Numbered from the stretch's first letter, positions 10,991 to 36,599 are shown. The stretch: DNA of 64,000 nt from Metaphire vulgaris (GCA_018105865.1 CM030835.1:10739416-10803415); one strand, 5' to 3'. Made by a program: numbers and translations. Notes: generated by a model from the letters alone, not told the origin.

Positions 10991-11251
10991 TACCAACAGA
11001 CTCACATGAAATCAGTGTTGAGTTGTTGGGGTTTGACCCCAGCTAACTTTGCAGTCCTCACAAAAATCGCATATCGGGTACATTCAGTCTCTGTCATTCA
11101 TTGAATTTCAGTCTTCAATCCCCAGCTCAAATTCCGCAACTACAACACTGAATGAAATTGCGTTTCGAATAAACAAGGTTGTTGTTATCTGGGCTGAACC
11201 GGATCGGGAACTGAGCTGTTGGTAGGCGCCCGGAACCTAGGCAGGAATGAT

Positions 11252-11744
11252 CAGTGTTGTAATAAATACTTCACTGAAAGTATTTAAATACTTTCACAAA
11301 TACTTGGTTCTCAGGTAGTATTTAAATAGTATTTAAATACCAGGGTAAGTATTTAAATACTGGCAAATAAGGTTTATATACTTTTTTAAATACTTGATAA
11401 TGTATTTGACACGACTCGCCACAACCGTATTTTTGTGTAAAGAAATGTTAGTTAAAATTATTTCTAACAATGTCAATGTAAACCTACTTAACTGTTCAAC
11501 TGTCTAAAACCATCAGTAAAGAAAATGTAAAATTGAACAGTTTATAAGAAACGTTATAATTATGTGAAAATTGCAATAAATCCAAAATATTTAAATTTCT
11601 TAAATACATCTAAATACTCTATGGTATTTAAATACTATTTAAATACTTAATTTTGGATGAGTATTTAAATACTTTCTTAAATACTGGACAAAGTATTTAA
11701 ATAGTATTTAAATACTGAAAGTATTTAAATACTTTACAACACTG
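11252..11744. mobile_element. hAT-type miniature element with TATTTAAATAC subterminal repeats
   Basis: The ends are CAGTGTTGTAA on the left and TTTACAACACTG on the right. The perfect 8-bp duplication GGAATGAT lies at 11244-11251 and 11745-11752. Both arms carry many copies of the near-palindrome GTATTTAAATAC, about five to seven per arm, which may be transposase binding sites. The element is 493 bp long and has no coding frame. Confidence 0.9.
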
Positions 11745-11752
11745 GGAATGAT

Positions 11753-12304
11753 ACCCCCCCCCACCCACTCTCCATCTCTCGTTTCACCTAGTAGTGTTCT
11801 ATGAGGCTATGCAGTATTCTTACATTTAAGTAACGCTTGGTATCTTGGCTTTGAGCAAGTAAGCCTGTTTCGCTAAGCTAGGCTGCAATTGCTATCGATG
11901 TGCTGCTACTATACTGCAGACCTAGAGCTATTTCTGATAATTCTGGAACGCAGAACTAACTATGCAGTTTGGATCAGAAACGTTGTTTTAAGGCAGAGCT
12001 ATTGCTACGGACGTTCAGTAACTTCAGTTGCGAATAGTCAGCGCTGTGGTCAATTCCCCAGCCAACTGACTAGCTTCAATGTCTCATACTTTTCGTTCAA
12101 TAAATGTGTAAAACGAAATTGCCAAAGTCAATAAGAAGACTAGGCAACTCATCAACAGTCATTGCTTCCAAACATCATCTCAAGAAGGCAGCCGCCTTAA
12201 AGTAGTACCGCGATTGCTGCATATTCTTAGGCGCTTATTCTAGATTTGAAATGCTATAGCCAGAAGACGGTCATTTTATCCAAAGGGTCATCATGGTTGG
12301 GAAA

Positions 12305-12307
<3 letters not shown>
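11753..12307. other. Intergenic, no gene seen
   Basis: An unrecognised 81-residue frame at 11889-12134 shows no domain. Confidence 0.4.

Positions 12308-12361
<54 letters not shown>
12308..12361. repeat. (AAT)n microsatellite
   Basis: About 18 AAT units, just upstream of the LINE. Confidence 0.95.
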
Positions 12362-12427
12362 TGTATTTAAGTGGTTTATGTAAAATCTCTAGCTAGTTTT
12401 AGAAATTTCGATATTTAAAGAGATGAC

Positions 12428-14977
12428 TTGTATCTACTACAGTGTTATCCAAAGTTTGCTGTCGTTTATCGCCCCGGATCGTCGGTCGTTACTCCACTGT
12501 TTTTTCAAGAACTGATGACCCTTCTCGGTGGCTTAGCGTCGTTATGTGATCCTGTATATATCGTAGGCGATTTTAATGTGCGTTTTGATAGGGACAATGA
12601 TCCTGCTTGTCACCGGTTGCAAGATCTCTTCGTGTCCCACAATTTTGAGCGTTGTGTGACTGGACCAACACATCAGAATGGAGGTGTGCTTGATGTTCTC
12701 GCTTCTAGTCGTACTGTTTCCACTCCCTGTGTAGCAGTTCATGATGTGGGTCTGTCCGATCACCATCTGCTGAGGTGGAATGTCTCGCTCTCCCGACCGT
12801 GCCCTATCTATGCTACCGTTAGTCGACGTGTGTGGGGCAAACTAGACCCTTTGGCCTTTCGTATGGGGTTGCAACTCTCCTCACTCGCGGATGCCACGTC
12901 CTGGTCTGGCCTAGATGCCGAGTCTATGGCTCAGCTCTATGACAGTGAGATTACTCGACTGCTTGATGAGTTTATACCGGTCAAGACCGTAAGCTTTCGA
13001 AAGCGATCGTCCGATCCGTGGTTTGACGACGAATGCCGTACCGCTAAGATGATGCTTCGTAAGGCTGAGCGCCGGGCTCGGCGTGCCTCCCCTGCTGACG
13101 CCGTGTCGTCTACGGCTGAGTGGACCAAATATCGCAGAGCATACCGACGACTGATAAGTCGGAAGAGAGAGGTCTTCTGGTGTCGTAAGGTAGAGCGGGA
13201 GCGTACTTCACCGCGTCGGCTTTGGCAATCGATTGATGCGCTCATGGGGCGTGGGCGCGCGCCTTTACCTGATAGACTCACGGCTGGTGATTTTTCTGCT
13301 TTCTTCAGCAAAAAAGTGTCCGCTGTATTGACGGCTACCTCGGAACATGAGCCCCCTTGTTTTACTTCGGCTCCGCCCGGGTGTTCCTTAGGCGGTTTTC
13401 GCGCTCTTTCTGTGGAAGAAGTAACCGCAGAGCTAGGCGCCTTGCCTGACAAGTGCTGCGCCAGTGATCCTTTTCCGACTCGCCTCCTTCGTGAGTGTTC
13501 CGATATCCTGGCGCCGTTTGTTACCGAGCTCATGAATCGTTCACTACAACTGGGTGAGGTCCCAAAGTCGTTTAAGGCCGCTTTCGTGACACCGCGGATC
13601 AAGAAACCTGGTCTCGATGCCTCTGATGTTGGCTCTTACAGACCGATCTCCAATTTGTCTGTTCTATCGAAGCTGCTCGAGCGCTTCGTCTCTAGGCAGC
13701 TCATGGACCATCTCGCGGTTTCTGGTCTCCTTCCCGAGCTACAGTCTGCCTATCGTGTTTTTCACTCTACTGAAACGGCTGTTCTTAAGATCACTTCCGA
13801 TATACTTCGTGAACTTGATCAGGGAAAGTTTGCCCTCCTCGTCCTTCTCGACCTCACGGCCGCATTTGATACCGTAGACCACTCCATCCTACTGCGTCGT
13901 CTTAACATCTCCTATGGTATCAGTCACGTGGCTTTGAGATGGTTTTCCTCCTATCTTGACCACCGTACGCAATTCGTCCGCTGTCCTCACTCCAGGACCC
14001 TTCCATCTCGGGTGACTTGCGGCGTACCGCAGGGCTCGGTCCTTGGTCCCATCTTATTTACCTTGTACGTGGCCGACCTTATACGTATCATTCTTAAACA
14101 TGGGCTTTATGGACATCTTTACGCGGATGACACTCAGATCTATGGTGGCTGCTGGCCGTCTGAAACGCATCTGCTTCTTGAGCGTCTCACCCGGTGCTTG
14201 GATGAGTTGTCAGCCTGGCTTAAGTCTAATAGGCTCCAGCTTAACGTCTCTAAGTCGGAAGTGCTCTGGCTAGCCACCGAGAGGCAACAGCACCTGTTGC
14301 CGCATGACTGTGTCAAGATCCACGATCTTGAGCTCCACCCGGCTGCCTCAGTGCGTAACTTGGGAATCTACCTTGATAGTGCAGCGACCCTTAAGCTGCA
14401 TGTATCCAAGACTGTCGCCAGCTGTTTCTCTTCACTTCGTTTGATTAGGAGTCTGCGTCGGTCTGTTTCTCAAGCCGTCCTTAAGACATTGGTTGTCGCT
14501 CTGGTACTGACTAGGCTCGACTATGGCAATGCTGTTCTTGCGTGGTCACCTGCCTATTCTTTCGACCGGTTGCAGTCTGTTTTGAACTGTGCCGCTCGTC
14601 TTATCTATCGTTCGGCCCGATGTGATCATGTCACCCCGCTTCTTGTTGATCTTCATTGGCTGTCAGTGCCTGAGCGCATCATGTTCAAGTTATCAACTCT
14701 TGTATATCGCTGCCTTCACGGGATGGGTCCGAATTATCTTGCATCCGAGTTTCGTAGTGTTTCTGACCTCGCGGGCCGCAGACGACTTAGATCGTCCGCG
14801 ACTTCGGTGCTTATGGTTCCAAGAACGCGTCTTGTCACCGTCGGAGATCGTGCCTTCCCTGTGGCTGCTGCGCGTACTTGGAACTCGCTTCCTGCTGACA
14901 TACGGGAGTCATCGTCGCTAGATATTTTCAGGAATCGACTGAAGTCATGGCTTTTTAAGACTAGCTACTTAGTTTAA
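12428..14977 (+). CDS. CR1/L2-type LINE ORF2: partial endonuclease and complete reverse transcriptase
   Basis: This 849-residue open frame encodes the replication protein of a non-LTR retrotransposon, not a host gene. Residues 10-115 are the C-terminal half of an APE-type endonuclease, with VGDFN near 46-50 and SDHHLL near 110. The reverse transcriptase follows, with SYRPISNLS at 403-411, LTAAFDTVDH near 475-485, GVPQGSVLGP near 530-540 and the catalytic YADD at 565-568. The C-terminal region ends with the family's GDRAFPVAAARTWNSLP and FRNRLKSWLF motifs. The missing N-terminal endonuclease half shows that the copy is 5'-truncated. The first residues before FAVVYRP probably derive from the insertion site, so the annotated ATG is not the native start. 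No internal stop or frameshift exists over 2.5 kb, which implies a recent insertion. GC content is higher than in the AT-rich flanks. Confidence 0.93.
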   Translation: MYLLQCYPKFAVVYRPGSSVVTPLFFQELMTLLGGLASLCDPVYIVGDFNVRFDRDNDPACHRLQDLFVSHNFERCVTGPTHQNGGVLDVLASSRTVSTPCVAVHDVGLSDHHLLRWNVSLSRPCPIYATVSRRVWGKLDPLAFRMGLQLSSLADATSWSGLDAESMAQLYDSEITRLLDEFIPVKTVSFRKRSSDPWFDDECRTAKMMLRKAERRARRASPADAVSSTAEWTKYRRAYRRLISRKREVFWCRKVERERTSPRRLWQSIDALMGRGRAPLPDRLTAGDFSAFFSKKVSAVLTATSEHEPPCFTSAPPGCSLGGFRALSVEEVTAELGALPDKCCASDPFPTRLLRECSDILAPFVTELMNRSLQLGEVPKSFKAAFVTPRIKKPGLDASDVGSYRPISNLSVLSKLLERFVSRQLMDHLAVSGLLPELQSAYRVFHSTETAVLKITSDILRELDQGKFALLVLLDLTAAFDTVDHSILLRRLNISYGISHVALRWFSSYLDHRTQFVRCPHSRTLPSRVTCGVPQGSVLGPILFTLYVADLIRIILKHGLYGHLYADDTQIYGGCWPSETHLLLERLTRCLDELSAWLKSNRLQLNVSKSEVLWLATERQQHLLPHDCVKIHDLELHPAASVRNLGIYLDSAATLKLHVSKTVASCFSSLRLIRSLRRSVSQAVLKTLVVALVLTRLDYGNAVLAWSPAYSFDRLQSVLNCAARLIYRSARCDHVTPLLVDLHWLSVPERIMFKLSTLVYRCLHGMGPNYLASEFRSVSDLAGRRRLRSSATSVLMVPRTRLVTVGDRAFPVAAARTWNSLPADIRESSSLDIFRNRLKSWLFKTSYLV

Positions 14978-15060
14978 TTTTGTTTAAAGTGTTCGCGCAG
15001 TCTTTAAGACAAGTTACCACTATAATCATGACGTTCTCTACTTACTTACTTACTTACTTG
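12440..15060 (+). mobile_element. 5'-truncated CR1/L2-like LINE with (CTTA)n tail
   Basis: The element carries the open frame above, an approximately 60-base 3' untranslated region, and ends in about five tandem CTTA units at 15041-15060. Short tandem tails in place of poly(A) are characteristic of CR1/L2-clade LINEs. The 5' boundary is approximate and no target duplication was identified. Confidence 0.85.
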
Positions 15061-15127
15061 CTAGTCCACGGAAGTTAAGTAACCCTGGAAAAATAATTTC
15101 ATCGCAGCGGAATCCCATCCCTCCCTA

Positions 15128-15346
15128 CAGTGGCGGCTCCACCGGGGGCATGGGGGCCCGTGCCCCTGCCACCCGCGGTGGGTCAGGGGGCCTGTGCCCC
15201 TATTGAGTGCCTGGCCCCTCCAGTGGCCCCCCAGTTGGGACCATATACTTAATGCTACATACATTAAACAACAAATGGTTGGCCCCATGATTAGAAGTTG
15301 CCACCCCAACGCCCCCTCCACTTGCCAAATTCTAGAGCCGCCACTG
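15128..15346. mobile_element. hAT-type miniature element, CAGTGGCGGCTC family
   Basis: The ends CAGTGGCGGCTCCACCGGG and TCTAGAGCCGCCACTG surround the family interior in the opposite orientation to the 8538 copy. The perfect 8-bp duplication CCTCCCTA lies at 15120-15127 and 15347-15354. It sits 67 bp beyond the LINE tail. Confidence 0.92.
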
Positions 15347-15359
15347 CCTCCCTAGAGTG

Positions 15360-16131
15360 AAAACATTGTTGAATACAATAAGTAATATTTATTCAGGTAT
15401 ACAGTAGTAGAATGTACATTTTTAAGGCTTCCGTCCTAACTTCATAAGTCTTAATAAGCTACTTGAAAATGATATATAGAAATATCTAAACATGATTTAG
15501 GCTTAGTTGATTGTTAAAGAATTGTTTTATGAGTAGAATGTTAGCTTTTAAAGACCCTAGCAATTTTAAATATTTACAAACTATTTATACGGAACCCTTG
15601 CAGTTTCTCGCGGAGCCTCTGAGTTCCGCGGAACACACTTTGGACAACACGGATCTACTGTAAGAAGCTTGTATAGAATGAAATATTATAGACCTTCTAA
15701 GTTCTAGCCTAATAGGCCTACACCAACACTGTAATGGGGATTTAGAATTGCATACGTCATGATACATGTATCAGCATTGGGTAAATGAATGAATTTATTG
15801 CATGACACTTGTTCGCCCTATAGACATCACGACATCGATTTATGGCGTCCAGAATCAGAGTCAAGTGACGTCATATATCACAGGCGGTGGATCAAAGATG
15901 GCTTCCTTGAGCTGTGACGAGATAACAGCAGAGATCAAAAAGAGTTGGTAAATTATCGCGAGAAAGGATGGCGGATGGTCAGAAACTGGCGATAAAATAT
16001 ACACAGAAAATGGCACCGGAGCCTGTAAGATAAAACATCATGGCAAGTTCGTTTCCGATTAGAACGACGCTTTATTTTCGTTTTCGTTGTCGTTGCCAGT
16101 GATAGATCTATATTTAGGATAGATATATATC
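15360..16131. other. Upstream region of the kinase gene
   Basis: No gene is seen. It may contain the promoter and 5' untranslated region of the kinase gene. One TAGGCCTA palindrome lies at about 15712. Confidence 0.4.
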
Positions 16132-17574
16132 ATGATACTATTCGCAATGTCTTTCGTTCTGCGATTGCTTGCCTCTTGCTGGCAGAAGTTTCTGCGGATA
16201 TTTGGCTGCGGACGGCTTCGCATTGACAGACTATCATCCGTCCATTTGGGGTTAGGACTCATTGCGTTCGGTAACCTCTGTCTGATCCAGTACGCTCTCC
16301 ATACCGGATCAGTTCCTATGGGATCCACCTTCTCTTATTCCAGTGGAACACCCGCTGTCAAACAATCTTCGCTCTCCATCCACGTTGAAAACAAACAGAT
16401 CCGAATGGACGAGCAACATTCGGATATCTTATCCAGAAATGGATTGGATGTTCAAGGGTCTGTTGCCAAGGGAAACGGGGGATTCCTTGGCGGGGGCACG
16501 CGCCACTTCCGGTACGGCTGCCCGGACCTCGGAGGTATAGTCTTAAAGCGGAAGTTGGGACACGGCGTGTCGAAACAGGTCTACCTGGGCGTGTCCGGAG
16601 GGGCGGAGAAGGTGGCCGTCAAGATGGTGACCAGGAACCTGGTCGACGTCACGAGCTGTCTCAAGCGAATGGCCGACATGATGACGTCACAGATGCTGAC
16701 GGATGTGGACAGGTGGTCGATCGAGAAGCGGAAATTCCAGTGTTACCTGCTGCCGAACATGAAGCTGATGAAGGAGATCCTGCTGCTGAACCAGCTGGAA
16801 CACCCGAACCTGCTTCGGCTGCTCGGCTACTGCGTCCGCAGCGAGGAGACTGAGTCGACGTCCCTGCTCGAACACGGGGTGGTAGCCGTTTACGAGTACG
16901 GACAGCGCTTCTACACGTTCAGCCTGTCTCGATGGCCGTTTGACGTCCGACTCGGCACCGCCCTGGAGCTGGCCAGCCTCCTGGACTACCTCGACCGTAG
17001 CCCCCTCGGCTCGTTGCGCATCTCAGACTTCAAGGAGGCACATTTTCTGCTGACCGCCGACCGTAGGATCAAACTCACGGACCTCGACGACATGAACAGC
17101 CTAGAACCAGAGTGCCGCGGCGGCGGCGAGAATTATTATTCCAGCAGCATTCCGCCGCAACAGGGAACCGGCGACGCAGCGGCGGCGACGTCGTGCGGCT
17201 ACGGACTACGATGCCTAGGGGGACAGTGTCTCGGGTACAACGCCAAGTACAACATGGACAGGATGAACCGACTGTTCTTTCGCAATCTTCTCGTCGCTCC
17301 GGATTACGAAGAATCGACCGATCCGGATCCATTTCCGGCTTCCGATGGAGGAGGCGGAGGAGGAGGAGGAGAGCCGGAAACAAAGAGGATCGACCGATTG
17401 AATTTCGTCGGAGATAATCGGATTTTCCGACGATTGAAAGGAAATTACGCGGCACAACTCTCCGATCTCCGTCGAAGACTCGATTCCGTCGAATTGTCCG
17501 CAGCGGAACTGATGGACTCGATCCGGCGCATCTCGGATTCCATCCGTCAACTGCATTCACTCGATCACAGTTAA
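16132..17574 (+). CDS. Divergent secretory-pathway protein kinase, PKDCC/VLK-like, single exon
   Basis: The 480-residue frame is intact and intronless. Residues 37-58 form a hydrophobic segment after a short basic N-terminus, as in a type II Golgi/secretory signal anchor. The kinase-like domain runs from about 128 to 390. It has a nucleotide-loop-like LGHGVSKQVYLG at 142-153, the ATP-binding lysine in VAVK at 161-164, a helix-C-like KEILLL at 214-219, then HPNLLRLLGYC at 224-234. The region SPLGSLRISDF at 290-300 supplies the presumed catalytic Asp299, and LTDLDD at 315-320 replaces DFG. After it, a cysteine-bearing segment CGYGLRCLGGQCLGYN leads to NMDRMNRLFFRNLL. The order HPN-LxLxGYC, SPLGS, TDLDD and C-x-G-x-N-x-x-x-N is what I know from PKDCC (vertebrate lonesome kinase), an extracellular tyrosine kinase of secreted proteins. 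Residues 405-413 are a glycine run and 440-476 look helical. The lack of introns could reflect retroposition or ancestral gene structure. DIPK/FAM69 kinases are the main alternative. Confidence 0.8.
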   Translation: MILFAMSFVLRLLASCWQKFLRIFGCGRLRIDRLSSVHLGLGLIAFGNLCLIQYALHTGSVPMGSTFSYSSGTPAVKQSSLSIHVENKQIRMDEQHSDILSRNGLDVQGSVAKGNGGFLGGGTRHFRYGCPDLGGIVLKRKLGHGVSKQVYLGVSGGAEKVAVKMVTRNLVDVTSCLKRMADMMTSQMLTDVDRWSIEKRKFQCYLLPNMKLMKEILLLNQLEHPNLLRLLGYCVRSEETESTSLLEHGVVAVYEYGQRFYTFSLSRWPFDVRLGTALELASLLDYLDRSPLGSLRISDFKEAHFLLTADRRIKLTDLDDMNSLEPECRGGGENYYSSSIPPQQGTGDAAAATSCGYGLRCLGGQCLGYNAKYNMDRMNRLFFRNLLVAPDYEESTDPDPFPASDGGGGGGGGEPETKRIDRLNFVGDNRIFRRLKGNYAAQLSDLRRRLDSVELSAAELMDSIRRISDSIRQLHSLDHS

Positions 17575-17649
17575 TTATAGAAATCCCAGCTTTATCAATT
17601 TCGTCCTCACTGACCGTTTGCTTACATGTGTCTATCTCCATTTTTGTCT

Positions 17650-17712
17650 GCCAGTGCCAGCCTACCTCTCTGTATGTCTATCTGTCCGTCTGTCTGTCCG
17701 TCTGTCTGTCAC
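17650..17712. repeat. (TCTG)n-rich patch downstream of the kinase gene
   Basis: Interrupted TGTC/TCTG units, probably in the 3' untranslated region. Confidence 0.6.
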
Positions 17713-17942
17713 CCATAGGTGTAGATTAATATATTGCACCAGAAAGATAAACTGATAGATTATATCTGAATAGTTCTCGTTCGATATCCTGCTTTGCTTC
17801 CTTTCTTTTCTCGGTTTCGATATAGCCTACTGTACTGTATTTGAAAGCTACCTCATTTGCCGTCCATAAGCTTTATTTTTAAAACTGGCTTTAGTGTTAG
17901 CTTGTAGGCCTAGTGTTTATGGTGTGTTTTGGCGATTGTTAG

Positions 17943-18159
17943 CAGATGAGGCTCCATGGGGAGGGGTAGCCTACGTGGCCCCTTTTAAATGCCAGTCCTT
18001 CCCAGTGGCCCCACATTTTAGCGCACTCATTCTAAGCAACTGTAGATCAGTAACTAGATCAGCTCAGGTTTATTAAAATATAGTTGGCGCTATGCGTTGA
18101 AATTGCTACCCCAGTAACCCCAACGATCCCACACTTGCCAAATCCTGGAGCCGCCACTG
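17943..18159. mobile_element. Degraded hAT-type miniature element, CAGTGGCGGCTC family
   Basis: The right end AATCCTGGAGCCGCCACTG is clear. The left end is eroded to CAGATGAGGCTCCATGGGG. Interior words resemble family members. No clean target duplication remains, so this is an old copy. Confidence 0.65.
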
Positions 18160-18293
18160 TTAGGTTATAGAACTTGTCATGATTTACCGTCATATCTGTA
18201 AAGCCAGGTTCTACAAATTGAATAGGCCTATAATCGATAAAAAACTATTCAGCTTGCTGGTCAGATGAGAAAGGCATTAGATTTTAACTCTCT

Positions 18294-18314
18294 ATCTGTC
18301 TGTCTGTCTGTCTG

Positions 18315-18371
<57 letters not shown>
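18294..18371. repeat. Compound microsatellite (CTGT)n-(CT)n
   Basis: Short CTGT units followed by about 54 bases of CT. Confidence 0.95.
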
Positions 18372-18372
<1 letters not shown>

Positions 18373-18855
18373 GAGACCCTCTACGTGGGTTGCAACCGAT
18401 GATTTCTATCCCAATAGTGACGTCTTGAATGTTTTTGCCATGGCGATTATAACCCGAAACTTGACATTTTTAGTATTTACTGACATACTGTCAGCAGCAG
18501 TCAAGCAAACACAGGATCGACATTGCTGTGGAAAAGAAATCCATGCTGTCACCTCAACTTCAGTTCATGAAGGAACAAAGAGAAGATGATGACTGACACA
18601 CACCTAACTAACTTGGGGACGGGTAGGCGGCGTTTCAGGGGACGTGGGGCCCAAATCTGGCGGCTGGCGCAGCTGTTGTCCATCCTGTCCTCCGGTGGTT
18701 GGACCTATTCCCCAAATATCAAACCCGGAGGACTGAAAGAAGAGAGGACGAAATGCAGAACTAATCATCTGTCGCCGCAAAAGGACAGCCGAAGACAGGT
18801 AAAGAAGAGAAATTAGCGAAGTAACGAAATTAAGTCAGGAGACGAGTGAGCGATA

Positions 18856-18862
18856 GAGAGAG

Positions 18863-18903
<41 letters not shown>

Positions 18904-18958
18904 CAGACAGACAGACAGACAGACAGACAGAGACAGAGACAGAGAGAGACAAAGAGAG
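18856..18958. repeat. Compound microsatellite (GA)n-(GACA)n
   Basis: GA run followed by GACA units. It is the reverse complement type of the array at 18294, about 500 bp away. Confidence 0.95.
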
Positions 18959-18959
18959 A

Positions 18960-19632
18960 GTTAGTCGATTGCACTCGACTCAAATGTGACAGTGCATTCG
19001 GAGTCACGTACGACTCGACCGAGTCTCGAGCGAGATCTCGAACGAACAAAATCTCGAGATTTGCCCCCGAGAGCAATTCCGAGAGCTGTCCGATTACGAG
19101 ACACGGCGGCTGCAGCGGCAACACGCATTGCTCTTCCAATCGCTTAAAACAGAAATGGAATTACTGGTCTCATGCTCCTTCACTCCTCCGCCACCGCTTC
19201 CCCAGCCTAAACCCCTCCTCCGATGGCGGAAAGTGGATGGAATTGAGCGGCCACGGCGGTGGAAGACGGTACCCGGAAGGAAGGGGGGGAGGGAAGTTTG
19301 ATGGCAGAAGTTATTAGAAGTGACAGGTAGGTTCGTCGTTGTTGTCCCTTTGGGTCTACGGCAGAGATCGTGGAACACGCAATAGTATTTAAGGCTTAAG
19401 CAATGCACCAACACGTCGACGCTTAGAGAACAATTACTTCGCTTCGATCGATTGCAAACGCCTTGTTTTACGGCGAAACTGGAAGACATACGAAAAGAAT
19501 AGATACTTCGGTCGACTGCCAGCTACAGTAGAACTTCGTTATAACATACTTAAGGGGTCTCTGAAATTTAGTACGCAATATCCGAGGTACGTTACATCCA
19601 ATGCCATCCAAAACGGTACATTGTGATACTTT
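18960..19632. other. Intergenic, with a fragment of a pogo-like end
   Basis: At 19523-19550 the word CTACAGTAGAACTTCGTTAT followed by AACATACTTA closely matches the right end of the pogo-like element at 30758. Here it seems to be a lone or decayed copy. No gene is seen in the rest. Confidence 0.5.
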
Positions 19633-20085
19633 GGGCTCGTCCACAAATGACGTAAGCTTAACCAGTGGCGGCTCCACCGGGGGGCCCGTGCCCCCCTATT
19701 GAGTGCCTGGCCCCAGTTGGGACCCTATACTTAATGCTACATACATTAAACAACAAATGGTTGCCCCCATGATTAGAAGTTGCCACCCCAACGGGCCCCC
19801 ACTTGCCAAATCCTAAAGCCGCCACTGGGCTTAACGCGCCTATGTGGGGGGGGGGGACGTGGACATTTGTTGACGGAACGCAACACAAAATTTTCAAGTG
19901 ACGACCTTTTTTGGCTTGTCAGGGTATTTTTGGAGAGGGAAAATACAAGGATGACCTTTTTTGCTTGTCAGTATGTTTGGAGAGGGAACAATAGAAGGGT
20001 GAATTACCTTTTTTGCTTGTCAAGACTTTTCGGAAGACGAAAAGGGGGAGGGGAGGCCCGTTGTTACGTCATATTTTAGGTTAAT
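19633..20085. mobile_element. Possible GGGCTCGTCC-ended miniature element, interrupted by a hAT element
   Basis: GGGCTCGTCCACAAATGACG at 19633 resembles the ends of the element at 846-1258. A possible eroded partner, GTTACGTCATATTTT, lies near 20062-20080. The interior holds three tandem copies of a unit with GACCTTTTTTGCTTGTCAG at about 19899, 19951 and 20005. The limits are uncertain. Confidence 0.4.
19663..19827. mobile_element. hAT-type miniature element, CAGTGGCGGCTC family
   Basis: The ends are CAGTGGCGGCTCCACCGGG and TCCTAAAGCCGCCACTG. The flanks AGCTTAAC (19655-19662) and GGCTTAAC (19828-19835) match at 7 of 8. The element is 165 bp long. It sits inside the putative element at 19633-20085. 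Confidence 0.9.
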
Positions 20086-20835
20086 ATTTGATCTTATAAT
20101 ACTTGAATCAGTGTAAAGCATTATAATCTATAGCCGTCTACTGTTTAAAATCACAGAATTTTAATTGCTACCTTGTGACATTTTACAAGGTGCTAAATTT
20201 CCACAAAATATAACAATGCTGAGCTTTAAAATGTATTTAATGTAACAGCAGCAGGCTGTGTACAATACAGTAGTTTTGCAAGTAGCCTAATATATTAAAA
20301 TGACTAAAGAATAATAGAAAGCCAGGAAATAATTAGAGGCTTACTAACAGCAGCTACCAAGATTCAAAATTAATCAAGATCTACAGAAATGAAATCAGTA
20401 TTACCATCAACTTAAGGAAATGAAACTCCACAAGCTGCTAAAATAATGTGCATATTCAATTGAAATTTTCAACAACAAGCAAAGTTATAAACAGAACCAA
20501 TTTCAAATAATTTCAAAGTTTGATGTCACACACACCCGAAACCAAATATATACACACACACCTGTCAAATCAATCTGATGGGATAGTGAATAAAAATCAA
20601 TATTAATCAATAGTCTAAATATTTATGGTGCCGATTGTTATCGACACAATACAAAGTCATCTTTTTGCAGTTTAAGCACCAATTCCAATTATAAATAGCT
20701 ACTCAAAACGGCAAAAGAATCGCCAAATTTCTCCAAGAATAGTTTCTTGATATTGAGCAAAACTTGTCTCCAGAAAACTACGAGACAAATTCAAGAGGCA
20801 ACAGGTGTGAAGGTGAACTCAATCTATGGCAGACG
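20085..20835 (-). other. Probable 3' untranslated region and downstream flank of ERLEC1
   Basis: This AT-rich sequence directly follows the ERLEC1 stop codon on the minus strand. No other gene is visible. The polyadenylation point cannot be fixed. Confidence 0.4.
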
Positions 20836-36148
<15,313 letters not shown>

Positions 36149-36599
36149 AATTTCAACGCCAGTGAGAATCGCGCAACCACTAAACCTAATCACACAACAA
36201 CAACGACCATAAAAATTAATGATCGATAATTGGACAACAACGACGAAGCCATTGCTGTGTTGATACTTCGCCACATCACTTTAACAGAACACAGACGAAA
36301 TATCATCACGCGAGGAGATGAGGAGAACGATATTCGCCAGATGGCGACTAATTCCGACATCGGCTTCTTGAAATCGTGCGTTGCCTGCTATCACGAAATG
36401 AGTTTCTTGTGTTTTTAGGAAGTTTTAGCTCTTTTATACATATATTCAGCACTATTTTGATCTTTTCGATACATTGAAATTCGTTTCTAGAGTTGTTTAC
36501 ATGAGTGTCGCCAAGCGCATGGCTTGATATCTGTGGTTCTTTCAACAGGAAGAGGGCGGTTGTTGGGTGGTGTTTGGCTGGTGGCTGGTTGGCGGGAAA
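36149..36599. promoter_or_regulatory. Presumed bidirectional promoter between ERLEC1 and the kinesin-5-like gene
   Basis: The two start codons point away from each other and are 451 bp apart. No other gene or transposon lies between them. No TATA box is clearly placed. The role is inferred from the layout only. Confidence 0.5.

Noticed and set aside
18586..18816. 76-residue frame MMTDTHLTNLGTG...
   Set aside because: No recognisable domain, no splice context and no repeat membership; coding status unsupported.
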